Positions 23,057 through 34,860 of a stretch of DNA of 64,000 nt are shown here, in pieces. The notes under the pieces are model-generated. The model did no database searches. It was not told the DNA's origin and was given only the letters and a program-made list of their open reading frames with translations. Within the stretch, counting starts at the first letter, position 1, and every line of letters begins with the position of its first letter. Both the position numbers and the translations under genes were made by a program. The stretch is taken from assembly GCA_023362775.1 (NCBI GenBank), contig JALMGJ010000020.1, positions 1,798,001-1,862,000 on the forward strand, written 5' to 3'. Source of the stretch: Charina bottae. Taxonomy: Eukaryota > Chordata > Lepidosauria > Squamata > Charinaidae.

Positions 23057-23345
23057 TGTAAGGTGCTCCACTCCGATGCTTGAAATACCCTTACTCTTGA
23101 GTAAACCACAGACTCACGGCATAGCACATTTAAACATTCCCCTCCCCGAGGTCCTTTGATGTCAACACGTGTAGCTCGTGGCTCCAGGGTGCTCAGACAT
23201 CCGTTCACAGCGATGTGTACTCGCGCTGGCCCCTTAGGTGCGAATCGTCTACTTCAAAGGCAGGCGTCTCTTCCGTGCCTGTTTCAGCTGCCCTGAATAC
23301 ACGTAGCTATCTAACATATTGGCAGAGGTCTGCTGAGCTCTGACA
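23057..23345 (-). repeat. Gypsy 1 5' LTR (289 bp, 79-bp internal deletion)
   Basis: It has the same ends as the 3' LTR (TGTAAGG... and ...CTCTGACA on the plus strand). It lacks about 79 bp near 23116, which removes the transcript start and the AATAAA signal found in the other LTR. Confidence 0.95.
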
Positions 23346-24119
23346 GGGGGGCAGAGTGTGATAGTCATATGTTTTCCACCAAAACAGGACTATGGAAATG
23401 CTTCTGTGGCTAAAGTAGTATTATTTTCAGTTAATATTACTGTTATTTTCAACTAATATTACTGGTTGATTATTAAAAACTTTTAATGTAAGGTCTTCAT
23501 TGGAATTTTTGTTCTACAGTACAGTACTAAACAGGTTTAAAGGTACTGTACAGTACTGTACCTTTTTTTCCTGCTATGCAGGAAAACTCTGCAGCTTTTG
23601 TTACTGTACAGTACTGTATATAAATCTGATTTTTTATAAAACAACTGTTTTAAAAACAGTAAACCAGCATTCAGTATTGCTAAATATAATTAAAAATTAG
23701 ACAGGCAGAGGATGGAACATGCATGCCACCATACAAATCTCTACTTAAGTTAAACAAAAACTGGGGAAAAATTAAAGGCAAGTACTGTATGGAAAAAGTA
23801 CTTACCTTTCCTGTACAGTAAAGCACACACAAGGCTCCCTCTGCCGGCTGCTAAATCGCAGGAAGTAGTGCGACCACGTGACCGGGCCTGCTGCCTCAGA
23901 AATCCAGCTTTGTAACCCTGGAGGACTTCCTGGTTCCAAAGGGCGGACATGTGATCCAAAATGGCCACCGCTTCCGGGATGGCCGCTTCCAGGTCACGTG
24001 ATCGTGGAAGCCTTGTGAGGGTCGTAATTTCGGGCCCCAGTCAGAAATCTACTTTTGAGGTGCCATCGTAACTTCGAACGGCCTTTAACTGTCTGGTCGG
24101 TAAGTGAAGACTACTTGTA

Positions 24120-27100
24120 GTACTTTACTGAACATTAATGAATAACTATATGGCTACATGGCACAGATTATCCTTGGATCCTTAGCAGTATGAATCTTAG
24201 CTATTTTTGAGCAGGTAAGAACGATTCTGTGGTATCATAAGTGAAAAGTATATGTGAACTTTGTCCAATGAGGAATGGTTCTCTTCACTGCACCATCTTT
24301 ATTTCAGATGTTATTTTTAATTTTTTTCTGGAAGATTTAAAAAAGAATAGTCTTCTCTTTCAGAGACTGAAAAGTCCATTATTTGCAAGTTAGAATGAGA
24401 TTTAGGCAATGTATCACACCTACCTAGGAATGTTTATAATAAAACAAATACATATTCCTCTGTTCCATAGCGATAAGGAGAAAATATGACATGCACACAA
24501 GTACAGAAAAGAGAAAGACAAAATGTGGCGCTGCTCACAAAAGCTCAGATGTTATTGCCTAAAGATTTCTGATTCAAAAGTTATTTAAAACTCCTGTATT
24601 GAATTGCATCAGAGGTACAGCTTTGGGCATTAGTATGTTGCCACAATAGCTGCCCTTTAGTATTCTATCTGTAACAACAATCCTGTTAGAACAGTCACTC
24701 TTTCCTGTAAAAGATGGTCAACATATAATTAATTATGTTCATTGTTCCAAGAGAAGAAGGGAGAGAGAAGTGAAAAAGCACAACGCAAAATGCAAAAATT
24801 CTTCATTTATATCATGCATTTATCCAACCACACAAGACTATTATATAGTCTGGGTGGGGTGGGGGTGGGATGATTAAAGAGCAACATTTACCCCAAATAG
24901 CTTACACTGCACATTTAATTATTTTACTGTACATCTTTTAAAAAGCAGCTATATAGAAATCATACATCTTCCACTTTTGACACATACTGAACAAACTGAT
25001 TTAAGGATGCATATGTGCACTCACATATCATACATGCTCTGTTAGTATGTGTATATGATTATACATGGGGGTATATGCATCTGTGTGTGAATACACAAAT
25101 ACACAAACAGAAATAGAAACCTATGCAGAGTTACACACCCATCCAAGTTACCCAGAGTGTAGCTAATGGGATCTGATACTGAATTTAATTTTAATGAAGA
25201 AAGTTGCCAGTAGCAACAAAACTGTCAGTAGCAGCCAAGCACCATTAATAAAGGCCCAGACAACATTAGTGGCACGACAACAGTACAAAAGGTTCCTCCC
25301 CAGTTCATGCTGTGCTAAATTGGCTGCCCAATTTTTCTTAAGTGTCCATACTATTTAGAAGACAATTTATTAATTTTTCTCATCCATTGTCAGTTGACAG
25401 GCCATCATTTTGTATCTAGAACTTTAGACAAAAATTAATTGAAAAGCCTGAGTATTTATGAGGGATATTATTTGCCAATTATTGCATCAGTTATTTGATA
25501 TACTAAAATCAGAGAACTCTAAAATTGTGTGGTCAGTAAAAATTTGCCTAATTTGAATGTTTCTATGAAAAATAAATATATTTTCTATCTGCAACACTGT
25601 AGCAGTAGATCATAACATTGGATCTAATGTTTTATATTAACACTGCAATCCAATATAAATACACTTGGATTTTAAAAATTATCAGCAAATTACCAGTAAT
25701 TTGTTATATATAGGAATATCTTAGTTACGTAAATTTATTGATTCCATAATTACCATGTATAAACCAATCATGAATTTCACTGTTCTACCTGTTTAAACAC
25801 ATTTAAATGTAGTATATGCAGTTTCCTTACAATAATTCCTTACAATAATGTACCTCTAATTCTTCCTGTATTCTTTTGACAAATTAGAGATCAGTATGTT
25901 GTGACTATGAGATCAAACTATACTAAGAATAACTTACAAGCTAACTGTCTGTATCATACCATTATTTTATAATCTACAATCACTCAATATTCATTGAATA
26001 CAGTAAGCAAATTAAAAAACACAAGAAACAAATAGATGTCAGGAGTTTGCAAATAACTGAAATCTCTTCAAAACTATGGTAACTGCGGATCAGATATACT
26101 ATACAAACCTTTCAAGAACTCTCTTTATTCTGATATTTTCATCTCACACCAAGGCTTGAACATGACAACCTTCACATCCATTGAGGTAGCCACACAGTAT
26201 ATGAAACACTGACTATGAATGCATACAAAAACAAGTTCTCTGGCTCCGCAGATTAAAGACTTGTGTCATTGAGAACATATCATATGCAGCTAGACTGGAC
26301 TACACTAGAGAAGCATGCAAGGCTTGCACTAAAAATGGTATATCCACTTACAGTTAATATGATACAGAACAGTACAATACAATAAATTATCATATGTCTA
26401 AAAAAGGGATAGCTTCCAGAATTGGAACTGACAATGAAGGTATGGTTGGGCACAAAGGTTTGCATGAATAGCACAGTATGCTACAAATCTTCTCTACCAT
26501 CTCATTCCTGATTCAGACTTTTGTGCCCACCAAAAGGCCATTGCTGATTGTCTTGGAACCCCTGAAACAGGATGTGATGAAATGTGAAGGGTTGCAACTG
26601 TGAAGAACCCTATTTCTATTCATTAAACTCTTCAATCAATCTGGATTATATCAACATTTGGAACCAGATTACATATATATTACCATGAAAACCTGTTAGT
26701 GAGTATGCTTTTTAAAATATCTAACTAAATAAGCAAACAAGCCTTTCTACTGCACCAATGATCCATGAATAAATGCAACAACCAAATTAAAATCAAAACA
26801 TTTTCCTTCTTTCTTGTCTTATCATCAAACAAAAACTGCACTTGTTAATGACTTTGAATTAATAAAATTTTGCATAATTATAATTTTATATTTTTACATT
26901 AAAAAGGTGGCCAAGTATTACAGAGCTCCACTCATAGGCATGGTAAGCAACACAGAAACCTTGTTCCTCAAGCTAGTATAAATTTAAGCATGATGATATT
27001 GTTTACTCAGATGCCAAGATGTTTCAATTGCAGACAAAACATGTCAGAAGTACATCAGGTCAAATCAGCCTTGATGCATGATTAATGATGCATTAAGGAA

Positions 27101-28530
27101 AAGAAGCCATTTCAATAGTGCAGTTTAAAATTACAGTCAACATTCAAACAAATCAATCAATTAATTTTTAAAATTCTAAGAGAAGTATATACAACAGAAG
27201 GTAGATCAATAAAAATAAAAGAGATTACTTTTAACATTTTATAAAACTTATGATCAAACTTTCTCTCCAAACCATAATCCAAATTCAGTTGTATAAAAAT
27301 ATAGACACAAGAAAGAAAAATACGACAGGAATTTGAATTACATTACTTAAGAGACAAAACCCACTTAGTTCACTGGATGAAACCACCAGTGTGGCAGAGC
27401 TCATTTTCTGCTCTTTCATTATTTCCCACCCTAAAGTATAGCTCCATTGTGCTATCCAGGGAGTCAAGGGCTGCAATTACATGAAGTAGCCCTATTAGAC
27501 AGACACCTCAGGTGCCAAGTACGAAAAGGCAGGGAATGTCTTTAAATGAGAAGATATGTTGGGCCTGTCATGCACCTTCCAAGCTAGTCTGTTGCCCTCA
27601 GGAGTGATGGAGGCTGATGCTCTATTGCCAGTGTTGAAATAAAACACAAATACCAAACTAGTTAGACTCTTATTTAGGAATGGGTGTGCGTATGAAAATT
27701 TAAAATGGGAGAACTTTGTCTTTTTTGAGCCAGTTTTAAGACTGCCTTCCTCACCTACAATTCAGTTCAAAAGTTCAGGAACGTCTCAAAAGATTCTCTT
27801 ACAAATACTGTATCTTCTTTGGCCTATGACTGCTATTATACATGTGACCTTTCTATCCCATCCCTCAGGTAAAGTACTAAGGCACAGAATAACACTTCAC
27901 ATTTCTAAGGCCAGTGTATGTGAAAGGAATCTAACACTGCCCTTACCAGAGTTACCATTCCTCAGCAATCACTAAAAATCCAGACTGGGCTTATACCCCC
28001 TTTTAGCTGCATTTGAACAGACCCAGAGAGTACAAGCATGCATGTTCTCACATATACAATATACAATGCATGTACAGTATACGTCATCACATATACAATA
28101 CAAAAAACACATACAATACCAGTCAGCATAAGGCCTTCACCCACATTTCATCCCCTCAGTAACTTACTTTAAAGGGGAAATCCCTCCCTTGTATCACCTT
28201 ATCAGGATCACTACTACAAGCAGGCTGTTCTAGGAGCAGTGGAAGAACACGAATTTCATGTTAAATTGAAGAAATACCTTTCATCTACCATTTGTTTCTA
28301 CTATTGCTACATTTCCTGCTGAAACAGCAGCAGATTTAGGGATTAAATCCAATGTACTTTAATATCCTAACAGGCTTTTCCCCTATGTAATGCTACACAA
28401 AGGTACGTAGGTACCTTTATTTCTTGCAGTCTTTGACCAGCGTGTATACAGACATACATAAAGTTCTACATACATTATTAAAAAATTACAATTAAAAGAA
28501 ATTAAAAGAGTTAGAAAAGAAAAGAGTTAG
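24120..28530. other. Transposon-poor AT-rich sequence, no gene recognised
   Basis: No repeat family, splice-flanked coding exon or RNA gene was recognised over this stretch. The short open frames show no known motif. Confidence 0.5.
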
Positions 28531-28611
28531 AAAGAAAAGAAAAGAAAAGAAAAGAAAAGAAAAGAAAAGAAAAGAAAAGAAAAGAAAAGAAAAGAAAAGA
28601 AAAGAAAAGAA
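28531..28611. repeat. (AAAAG)n microsatellite
   Basis: About sixteen AAAAG units in tandem on the plus strand. Confidence 0.97.
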
Positions 28612-31600
28612 GATGGAGAGGATAACATTCTGAAGGTATCAGAGAAATGCAATTTTATTGGCCAATATTTGCTACACAAGGGAAAAATAAACATGAATCA
28701 AAATAAACCATATAGCATAAAATTTGCATTTAAAGTCCAACAGTACCCAGACTGGGAGGAATTGTATACAAAGATTATTAAAAAAAAAAAACTCTCAAAT
28801 TCTTTTTAACTGAGATACTGCATACAAGAAAGAAATGGTGGAATTTATCAAACTGAGAAAAAATAATACACATTGCATACTTTGCTGGAAGAAATAGGTG
28901 ATGGCCTTTTAAAGGCAAAGAATACCAGAGAATCATATAGTCACGAAAAAATAATTCTACTCTCTACAATATTATTCACACATTCAGCACTGAAATTCTA
29001 TAAAAGAACAACAGCTTTGTGGTCCCTGGCACAGAGGGAGCTTTCTAAAATTAACTGTAAGCATATTATGAAATGTCTTTAAAATCCAAAAGGCTTTCAT
29101 TAAGTGAGTTGGAACATAAGCATGCTGAAGACCAACTAGAACTAGATGTCTTTGATGCTGCAAGTTTTGATGCAGTTGCAGGCACAGACAGGCACCATTT
29201 TGAGACTGAGGAACAGTCAAGTTTACGCCACAAAGAAGAGGAGATAAGGACACCCAAACAGTACAAAATCCCATTTATTTTATCAGTATTGTTATAAAAT
29301 CAAGCACATAGCAGAAGAAATTAAGGGCTCTTTGTAAATAGCCAAAGTTTCAGGGGAAAGGACACATTTTTACTACATCTACCTTTTTAACCTCTTTGTG
29401 TCAGCAGACAAGGGTGCCTAAGAAACAGGAAAAAGCTCTATAAGCTATCAGTGGGCAAATCTGAAATCCACCTCTCTGTTACCTCCTACTGCTAATTCAT
29501 CATCCCAGCATGAGACAGGTAGACTGATTGTGAACCAAATGCTACAATAAGGGCCTCAGCTGACCACCAAAAACAGCAAAAGGGAAGGGGAGGTTTTGAT
29601 GGGCAAAAGCCTGGAGAAGGCCTAAGATAAGTGCTGGCTGTCAGACAAGGACAAAGAAGGGCAGGCCCTGAGGAGAGAAGGAGATAAAAAAAAATCTCGA
29701 CAACTGCTTTATCTGATGAGGGTTATGGCTAATTAATTATAAACTCAATTACCTAACCCTTACTTCAGCAGTCTCTATTCATTAAGAGATAAAAACTTGA
29801 CTGACTGCTAGCTTTTGCAGGCACACACAGCATGCTTATTTGCTCCCTTTAGCACACAATTTCTTAAAAAAGATCTCCAAAAGCATTTTGACCTGTCAAC
29901 TTTTTCTCGAATAGATGGAACATTTCTCTCCCCCCCCCCCCCCCCCGCCACCCAAAGTGCCCTGGGTTGCACAATGGGAGGGCATAGCTTCCATGCTGTG
30001 CACTGGCTTTTAAAAGCAAAAACCCAACATTAAACAATAGGGATTAGGTACATCAAAGTCCTTGTTTCCAGCTGTGTTTCAGTTTGACAGGGCTTTTGAA
30101 CTTTTTCACATTTTAACTTGAAATTTTAATTTTGGGTGTTGGAAGTTTGGCTCAGATAAATCAACTATAGTCAAAACAATTTTTAAAATTAGCCACCTTT
30201 ATATTTGTGCAATACTCTCTGCCATAGCATGACAATCTTGGTCTCTTTGGTATTTTCAACTGTTTTATGTATTCGTTTTATTAAAATGCATCAACTGTTC
30301 TACATAGCTTCAAAAATGCTTGTAAATTAATTACAATTTTAACTAAGGGTTATAACATGTTATTCTGTAGGATATCAACAGACTAAACAATCCAATTATC
30401 ACAAGATATTGTTCAACTTCATTATCTGAGTTACATTCACTTCTCACTGTTAACCATTTCATATCTTTTGGGTTTTGACCCCTAAGTTTTATTTATCCAC
30501 TTGATTCTCATTAGGTTTAAAATGATAAGAATAGTATTACATGACAAAAGTGAAGCTGCATACAGTAAATAGAACAACTGCATTTCTCCCCCCCCCCCTC
30601 CACCTCCCTGTTGATATAATGCCTTGAAAGTGTTCTGAAAGTGCTACCAGGGTTTTGATATTCTTATCCAATCAGTTTTAGAAAGCTCTGAAGCTCTGTT
30701 TTAATTTCTAGAGTGTTTTGGTCAAGACTTGCTTTCTAGGGACCTATACAATCCAATTAAATTTGTGATGAACCAGCTAATGGGTCTGCAATTCCCATAT
30801 TTGCTTCATAATTCAAGCTTTAATTAGTCTCTACTAATAAAGCCTCTGAAATTAGTAGGCTGTATATGAATATTGCTTGAGAAGATATGGGGAGAAAGTT
30901 GACACCAGGGCCTATTCTTGGTAGGACTCCATGCTGCATGAGTGGAAATCCATTTGTAAAACGGGACTTTCCCCTCCATCCCTTCCCTTTGTAAAGCCAC
31001 AATGCATCTTCAAAATCTGTTCAGAAAAGCTGGGGACCCTACAAAAGTCTGAGGGTGTTGGGAGTTGCAAGAGACTAAAGTCAGCCTTCTGTCAGCAGTG
31101 ATGGAATGTTGACCGAGAAGTATCACTGGATTCCACCCAGGATTTGCTCTTCTATTTAGTGACCTGCTATTGTTGCAAAACAGATATTTTAGATGTTCTT
31201 GCTTACTGTTGTATTTTACAATACAACAGATTCTTATCCAATCAGTTTTAGAAAGTTTTAGAAAGTTTTACAATACAACAGAAGTATAGAAAATGATCTG
31301 CAGTAGTTTGGCATGTAATCTCCATCAGGTACATTTTCAGAAATTTTGGAGAACACCACAAGTCCAGTGGGATGGCTGCTTTCTGGCAAATGTGTGGTAG
31401 CAGCCATGGCAGCCACTTTGTGAGTATACCCATTATATGCTTCCAAAATTCCAACTGTGTCTCCAGCCAAAAAATGTTGTAAACCACTGCTGTAAAGCAT
31501 GTGAGAAAGAAGCATCATTGTCTGTCTGTCTGAAGTTATGGCTTTAAATCAGCCTGTGTGTGTCTTGTAGTTAATTCTTTTATACCCATCAAACCCAGCT

Positions 31601-31640
31601 AATAATGGTTTGTTTTACATGTGTTTCACACTTTATTGGG
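28612..31640. other. Unassigned sequence with an unrecognised short ORF
   Basis: No recognised repeat or gene. An open frame at 29073-29297 (plus) encodes an acidic 74-residue peptide (KRLSLSELEHKHAEDQLELD...) that I cannot assign; it has no clear promoter or splice context and may be chance. A poly-C run lies at about 29931-29946 and another at 30587-30598. Confidence 0.4.
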
Positions 31641-31655
31641 TAGATACAATTAGTA

Positions 31656-31980
31656 AAAAGGTAAAGGTTCCCCCGCACAGTCGTGTCTGACTCTAGGGGC
31701 CGGTGCTCATCTCCGTTTGTTAGCCGAAGAGCCAGCGTTGTCCAAAGACGCTTCCGCGGTCACGTGGCCGGCATGACGCGTGCGGAATACTGTTACCTAC
31801 CCACTGAAGTGGTACCTATTCATCTACTTGCATTTGCATGCTTTTGAATTGCTAGGTTGGCAAGAGCTGGGGCTAGTGTGGGAGCTCACTCCATCACATG
31901 GGGCTAGGGAATCAAACCTCCGAATTTGCAACCTTCCGATCGACAAGCCTGGCGTCTTAACCACTGAGCCATCGTGCCCC
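31656..31980 (-). repeat. Sauria-type SINE with perfect 15-bp TSD
   Basis: This is the reverse-orientation counterpart of 13465-13784: an AAGGTAAAGGTT end, the BovB-like CGTGTCTGACTCTAG block, the GCCGGCATGACG body and a tRNA-like head ending in CACTGAGCCATCGTGCCCC. The TSD TAGATACAATTAGTA is perfect at 31641-31655 and 31981-31995. Confidence 0.95.
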
Positions 31981-32159
31981 TAGATACAATTAGTACCAGT
32001 AGTATAATCAATTAATCAATTTCATTTTATGCAACCTTCTTCTCAAATATGGCAGGAGTGGTATGTTAAAAAAATTAAAATCTTCAATTAAAAAATAAAA
32101 AAACACTTTCAACAATAAAATTCTCATCAGAAATAAAATGTTTAAAGATGAAGAACAAT

Positions 32160-32975
32160 TAAAAGACAGTCTGATAGTTCTTACCTTACAAATTCCCAGG
32201 TGAACAAATATTTCCTCAACTGTTGTTTAACAAAGACACTGCTAGAGAGTTCTATAACCAGGACATTGCCACTGGAAAGGCCTTGCTCCCAGCCACAGCA
32301 CTGAAAGTCACAATGAGTTTCTCTAGCTGCATCAGCTGGTTGATACTGGAGAGGTGGCCTTTTAAATACTTCAGTTCCAAGTCCATTAGGGCTTTATACA
32401 TTAATGATAACACCTTAAATTGGGTCCAGTAGCTTACAGACAGCCTATGCAGTTCTTTAAGATCCAATTTAGCCATCCCATTTAATCAAGGAAATTAGTT
32501 TTATAAATTCCAGTTGAGTTCAAGGGTAGCATCAAGTAGATAATTGTGAGGTTAGAAGGGTGTGGATTATTAAACTAGGCTATCCCAGTTCAGGGATTAT
32601 TGTAGCCTGAAGTCAGAGCTGGGCATAGGCCCTCTTTGCTGACCTTACTGACAGCTTGGAATGAGGAGAACGCTACTTCCCTAAGTTTGAGAACCACCTT
32701 TCCCACCACTGCCTCTAAACAACTGTCAAGCATCTGCACAACCTGTCCTGTTTTGGGTGGAAAGAAGAGATGGTGTTGAGCACTGTCTGCATACTAATGA
32801 TATACACACTCTAAATCTCTGAATGACTGCCCCCAGCAACTTCATTAACTACTGAGCTGCAGGAGAGAAGGAACAGAAACTTATTGGATCCCACAGTACA
32901 AACAAGAGTAGAAATTGTGGATCCAAAGAGAAATCTCCCACTGCTACTCTCTAGTAACAATCCTACATACAGGAA
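32160..32975 (-). pseudogene. L2/CR1-group LINE fragment
   Basis: On the minus strand a worn C-terminal RT reading gives LKELHRLSVSYWTQFKVLSL and MYKALMDLELKYLKGHLS, matching the LHWLPV...FKVL...YKAL...YL pattern of L2/CR1 proteins. The upstream coding part extends to about 32970 but is badly decayed. No TSD was found. Confidence 0.65.
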
Positions 32976-32980
32976 CATAT

Positions 32981-33797
32981 TGTAATGAAATTATATATTG
33001 ATTATATATTAAGTTTTATTGTTCAGTTTATATGAATATAAATATATATATAAAATCATAGTTTTAATAGAACCATAAACTGTTTATGAACTCACTCGGG
33101 TGTTCAAATTGCTGGTATGCATGAAATGAGGAATGTGTGTTAACAACAGATAACAGTTGGCACAGATAGTGGGTGTAAGGACAACATACTGAACAAGAAA
33201 GGCAAGGTCAGAACTAACGCTCAACTGGCTGTGACGTATATAGTTTTGACACTGGCTGTGACATATACAGTTTTGACACTGACTGTGACATGAAGTTGGA
33301 TTTAACATCAGCTATAAAAAGGATGACCTGCAATTGAAACTCTGGAGGTGCGAGACTCTCCAACGGGAGCAGGGAATGCCCTGAATGTCTGACTCTCAGC
33401 CCACTCTAATACATTTGGCCAACTGTTAGGAGTGGGATGTAAGTATCTAGTAAGATGCTAGTCCTGTAACTGTTGTTAGTATCGATGAGATACTGTTAAG
33501 AAAACTTTGGTCCTGTAACTGTTGTTAGTATCGATGAGATACTGTTAAGAAAGCTGAAAAGGTGAATTCAAATAGCAACTTGGATAGCCTAGTAAGGCAT
33601 AATTATTTATATTAAGTTGATGGTTAACCTAATGTATTATTATAATAAGTTTTAGAAGATCTTGTAATTTTATCCATTTATTATTTCCCAATTGTAAATA
33701 CTTGCTTTGCTTTCTGTCCGAATAACACAAGAATAAAAGAACTATTATTGAACTTTACATGGAGTAAGTTGTACTCATTAAAGTGGATTTTATGACA
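32981..33797 (+). repeat. Solo LTR (817 bp) with TATA box, poly(A) signal and repeats
   Basis: It begins TGTAATGAAA and ends TTTTATGACA, flanked by a 4-bp ATAT duplication (32977-32980 and 33798-33801). Inside are a 27-bp-period tandem repeat (33226-33295), a TATAAAAA box at 33313-33320 about 20-90 bp downstream, a 49-bp tandem repeat starting at 33462 and 33511, and AATAAA at 33732-33737. This order fits U3-R-U5 of a retrovirus-like LTR whose body was lost by LTR recombination. No internal coding region is present. Confidence 0.65.
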
Positions 33798-33936
33798 ATA
33801 TGAAACATAGTGCCTCTGATTCCCAACTGACTGAGACCTTCAGCAGAATCCTACTGACAGTGATGTTAAAAAAGCCATTGAGAAATCTAGAAAACTCAAC
33901 ACAGTACTGCTCCCAAATCTGAAATATGAGACAGTT

Positions 33937-34144
33937 CATAAAGTTGCCTGATTGATTACCTTGATTTGGGAGCAGTACCATGTTAAGTCTATCAGGTACG
34001 CACAAGTTCCTACCTGATAGATCTGAACAAATATAATTGTATTCTACAGCATGGCTCTGAACAAACAATTGCTGTTTGTTTGTTCCTGATAGACTTAACA
34101 CAGTACCGCTCCTAAATCAAGGTAATCAATCAGGCAACTTTATG
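33937..34144. repeat. 60-bp-arm inverted repeat
   Basis: Bases 33937-33996 pair with 34085-34144 at 56 of 60 positions, around an 88-bp spacer. All four differences are transitions. It could be a small fold-back element or a locally inverted duplication; no transposase or clear TSD is seen. Confidence 0.75.
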
Positions 34145-34860
34145 AAATGTCTAGTCTATAGTTGTATAATATGTCAATGGATGTAGTATTTAGTATAGTA
34201 AAGTATAATTGTAGAGCGGACTTCCGGTGGGGACATGGCGGATTGAACAGCTGTGCCCGTGGGCTTAGCGGGCAGAACTGACAACGCGGCAGTTTTTTCG
34301 GGCTCGGGCAGGTTTTTCCTGGAGTCCAGGAGTGTTTTTCCAGAAAAAGGAAAACACCTGGAATCACCCCATCTGTCCTCTGGACGGCTGCTTGCAGCCA
34401 GAAGATCGTAAACAGCGTTCACGCTCGACTGGTAAGAGCAGCCAGGAGGCTGGGACATCACAATTTCCAAGCCGCGCTGTAGCCTTAAAGCGACACTAAG
34501 ACCGGCCACCCCATTTCTCAATCACCCAATTTATATTTCTTTCAAGTACACATACCCTAAGAGAGGCTTTCTGCAGCAAGGAGAAGTGGGTTCTCTTGGT
34601 GCTTATTGTTATTTTTGGGATCAATTTTTTAAAAAAAATCTTTTTAAGTTTTGGACTTTGTTTTCCCTCCAAATATTAAGGAGGATTGAGAGTAAATAAT
34701 TGTCTCCCTGTTATTATTTTTGTACTAAATTTGAAGATATTAGCATTTTCCTACACGTTGAATCGGCTGTTTTGAACTTTCAGTTTTCTGCTTCTACTTT
34801 CCCTGGGGAACTGTCTGCATATCTCACTTTCGCTTATGTAAACACATTTCGGAATTCTTT

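Larger units (their letters stand above)
17124..23345 (-). mobile_element. Ty3/gypsy chromovirus 1, complete but inactivated
   Basis: This is a minus-strand LTR retrotransposon with both LTRs, a self-priming type primer-binding site, gag, protease, RT, RNase H, integrase, a C-terminal chromodomain and a polypurine tract. Both flanks are runs of G (17118-17123 and 23346-23351), compatible with a 5-bp GGGGG TSD inside the DNA transposon at 16890-24117. Over the 289 bp shared by the two LTRs I count about five base differences, so it is fairly young. An L2/CR1 LINE end sits inside gag, and the RT has an internal deletion. Confidence 0.95.
16890..24117. mobile_element. TA-flanked DNA transposon (Tc1/mariner-pogo type), split by gypsy 1
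   Basis: The left end CAGGTAGTCTTCACTTA and the right end TAAGTGAAGACTACTTG are terminal inverted repeats, flanked by TA at 16888-16889 and 24118-24119. Removing gypsy 1 leaves about 1 kb. No transposase ORF is visible, so this is a non-autonomous copy. The interior has repeated TACAGTACTGTA palindromes near 23510-23620. TA duplication and the CAG terminus suggest the Tc1/mariner-pogo (Tigger-like) group. Related ends occur at 46793-47210 and 61183-62155. Confidence 0.75.

Noticed and set aside
29073..29297. 74-codon acidic ORF as a host exon
   Set aside because: No splice-site context, known domain or codon-level evidence could be established by reading; it is noted only as unassigned.
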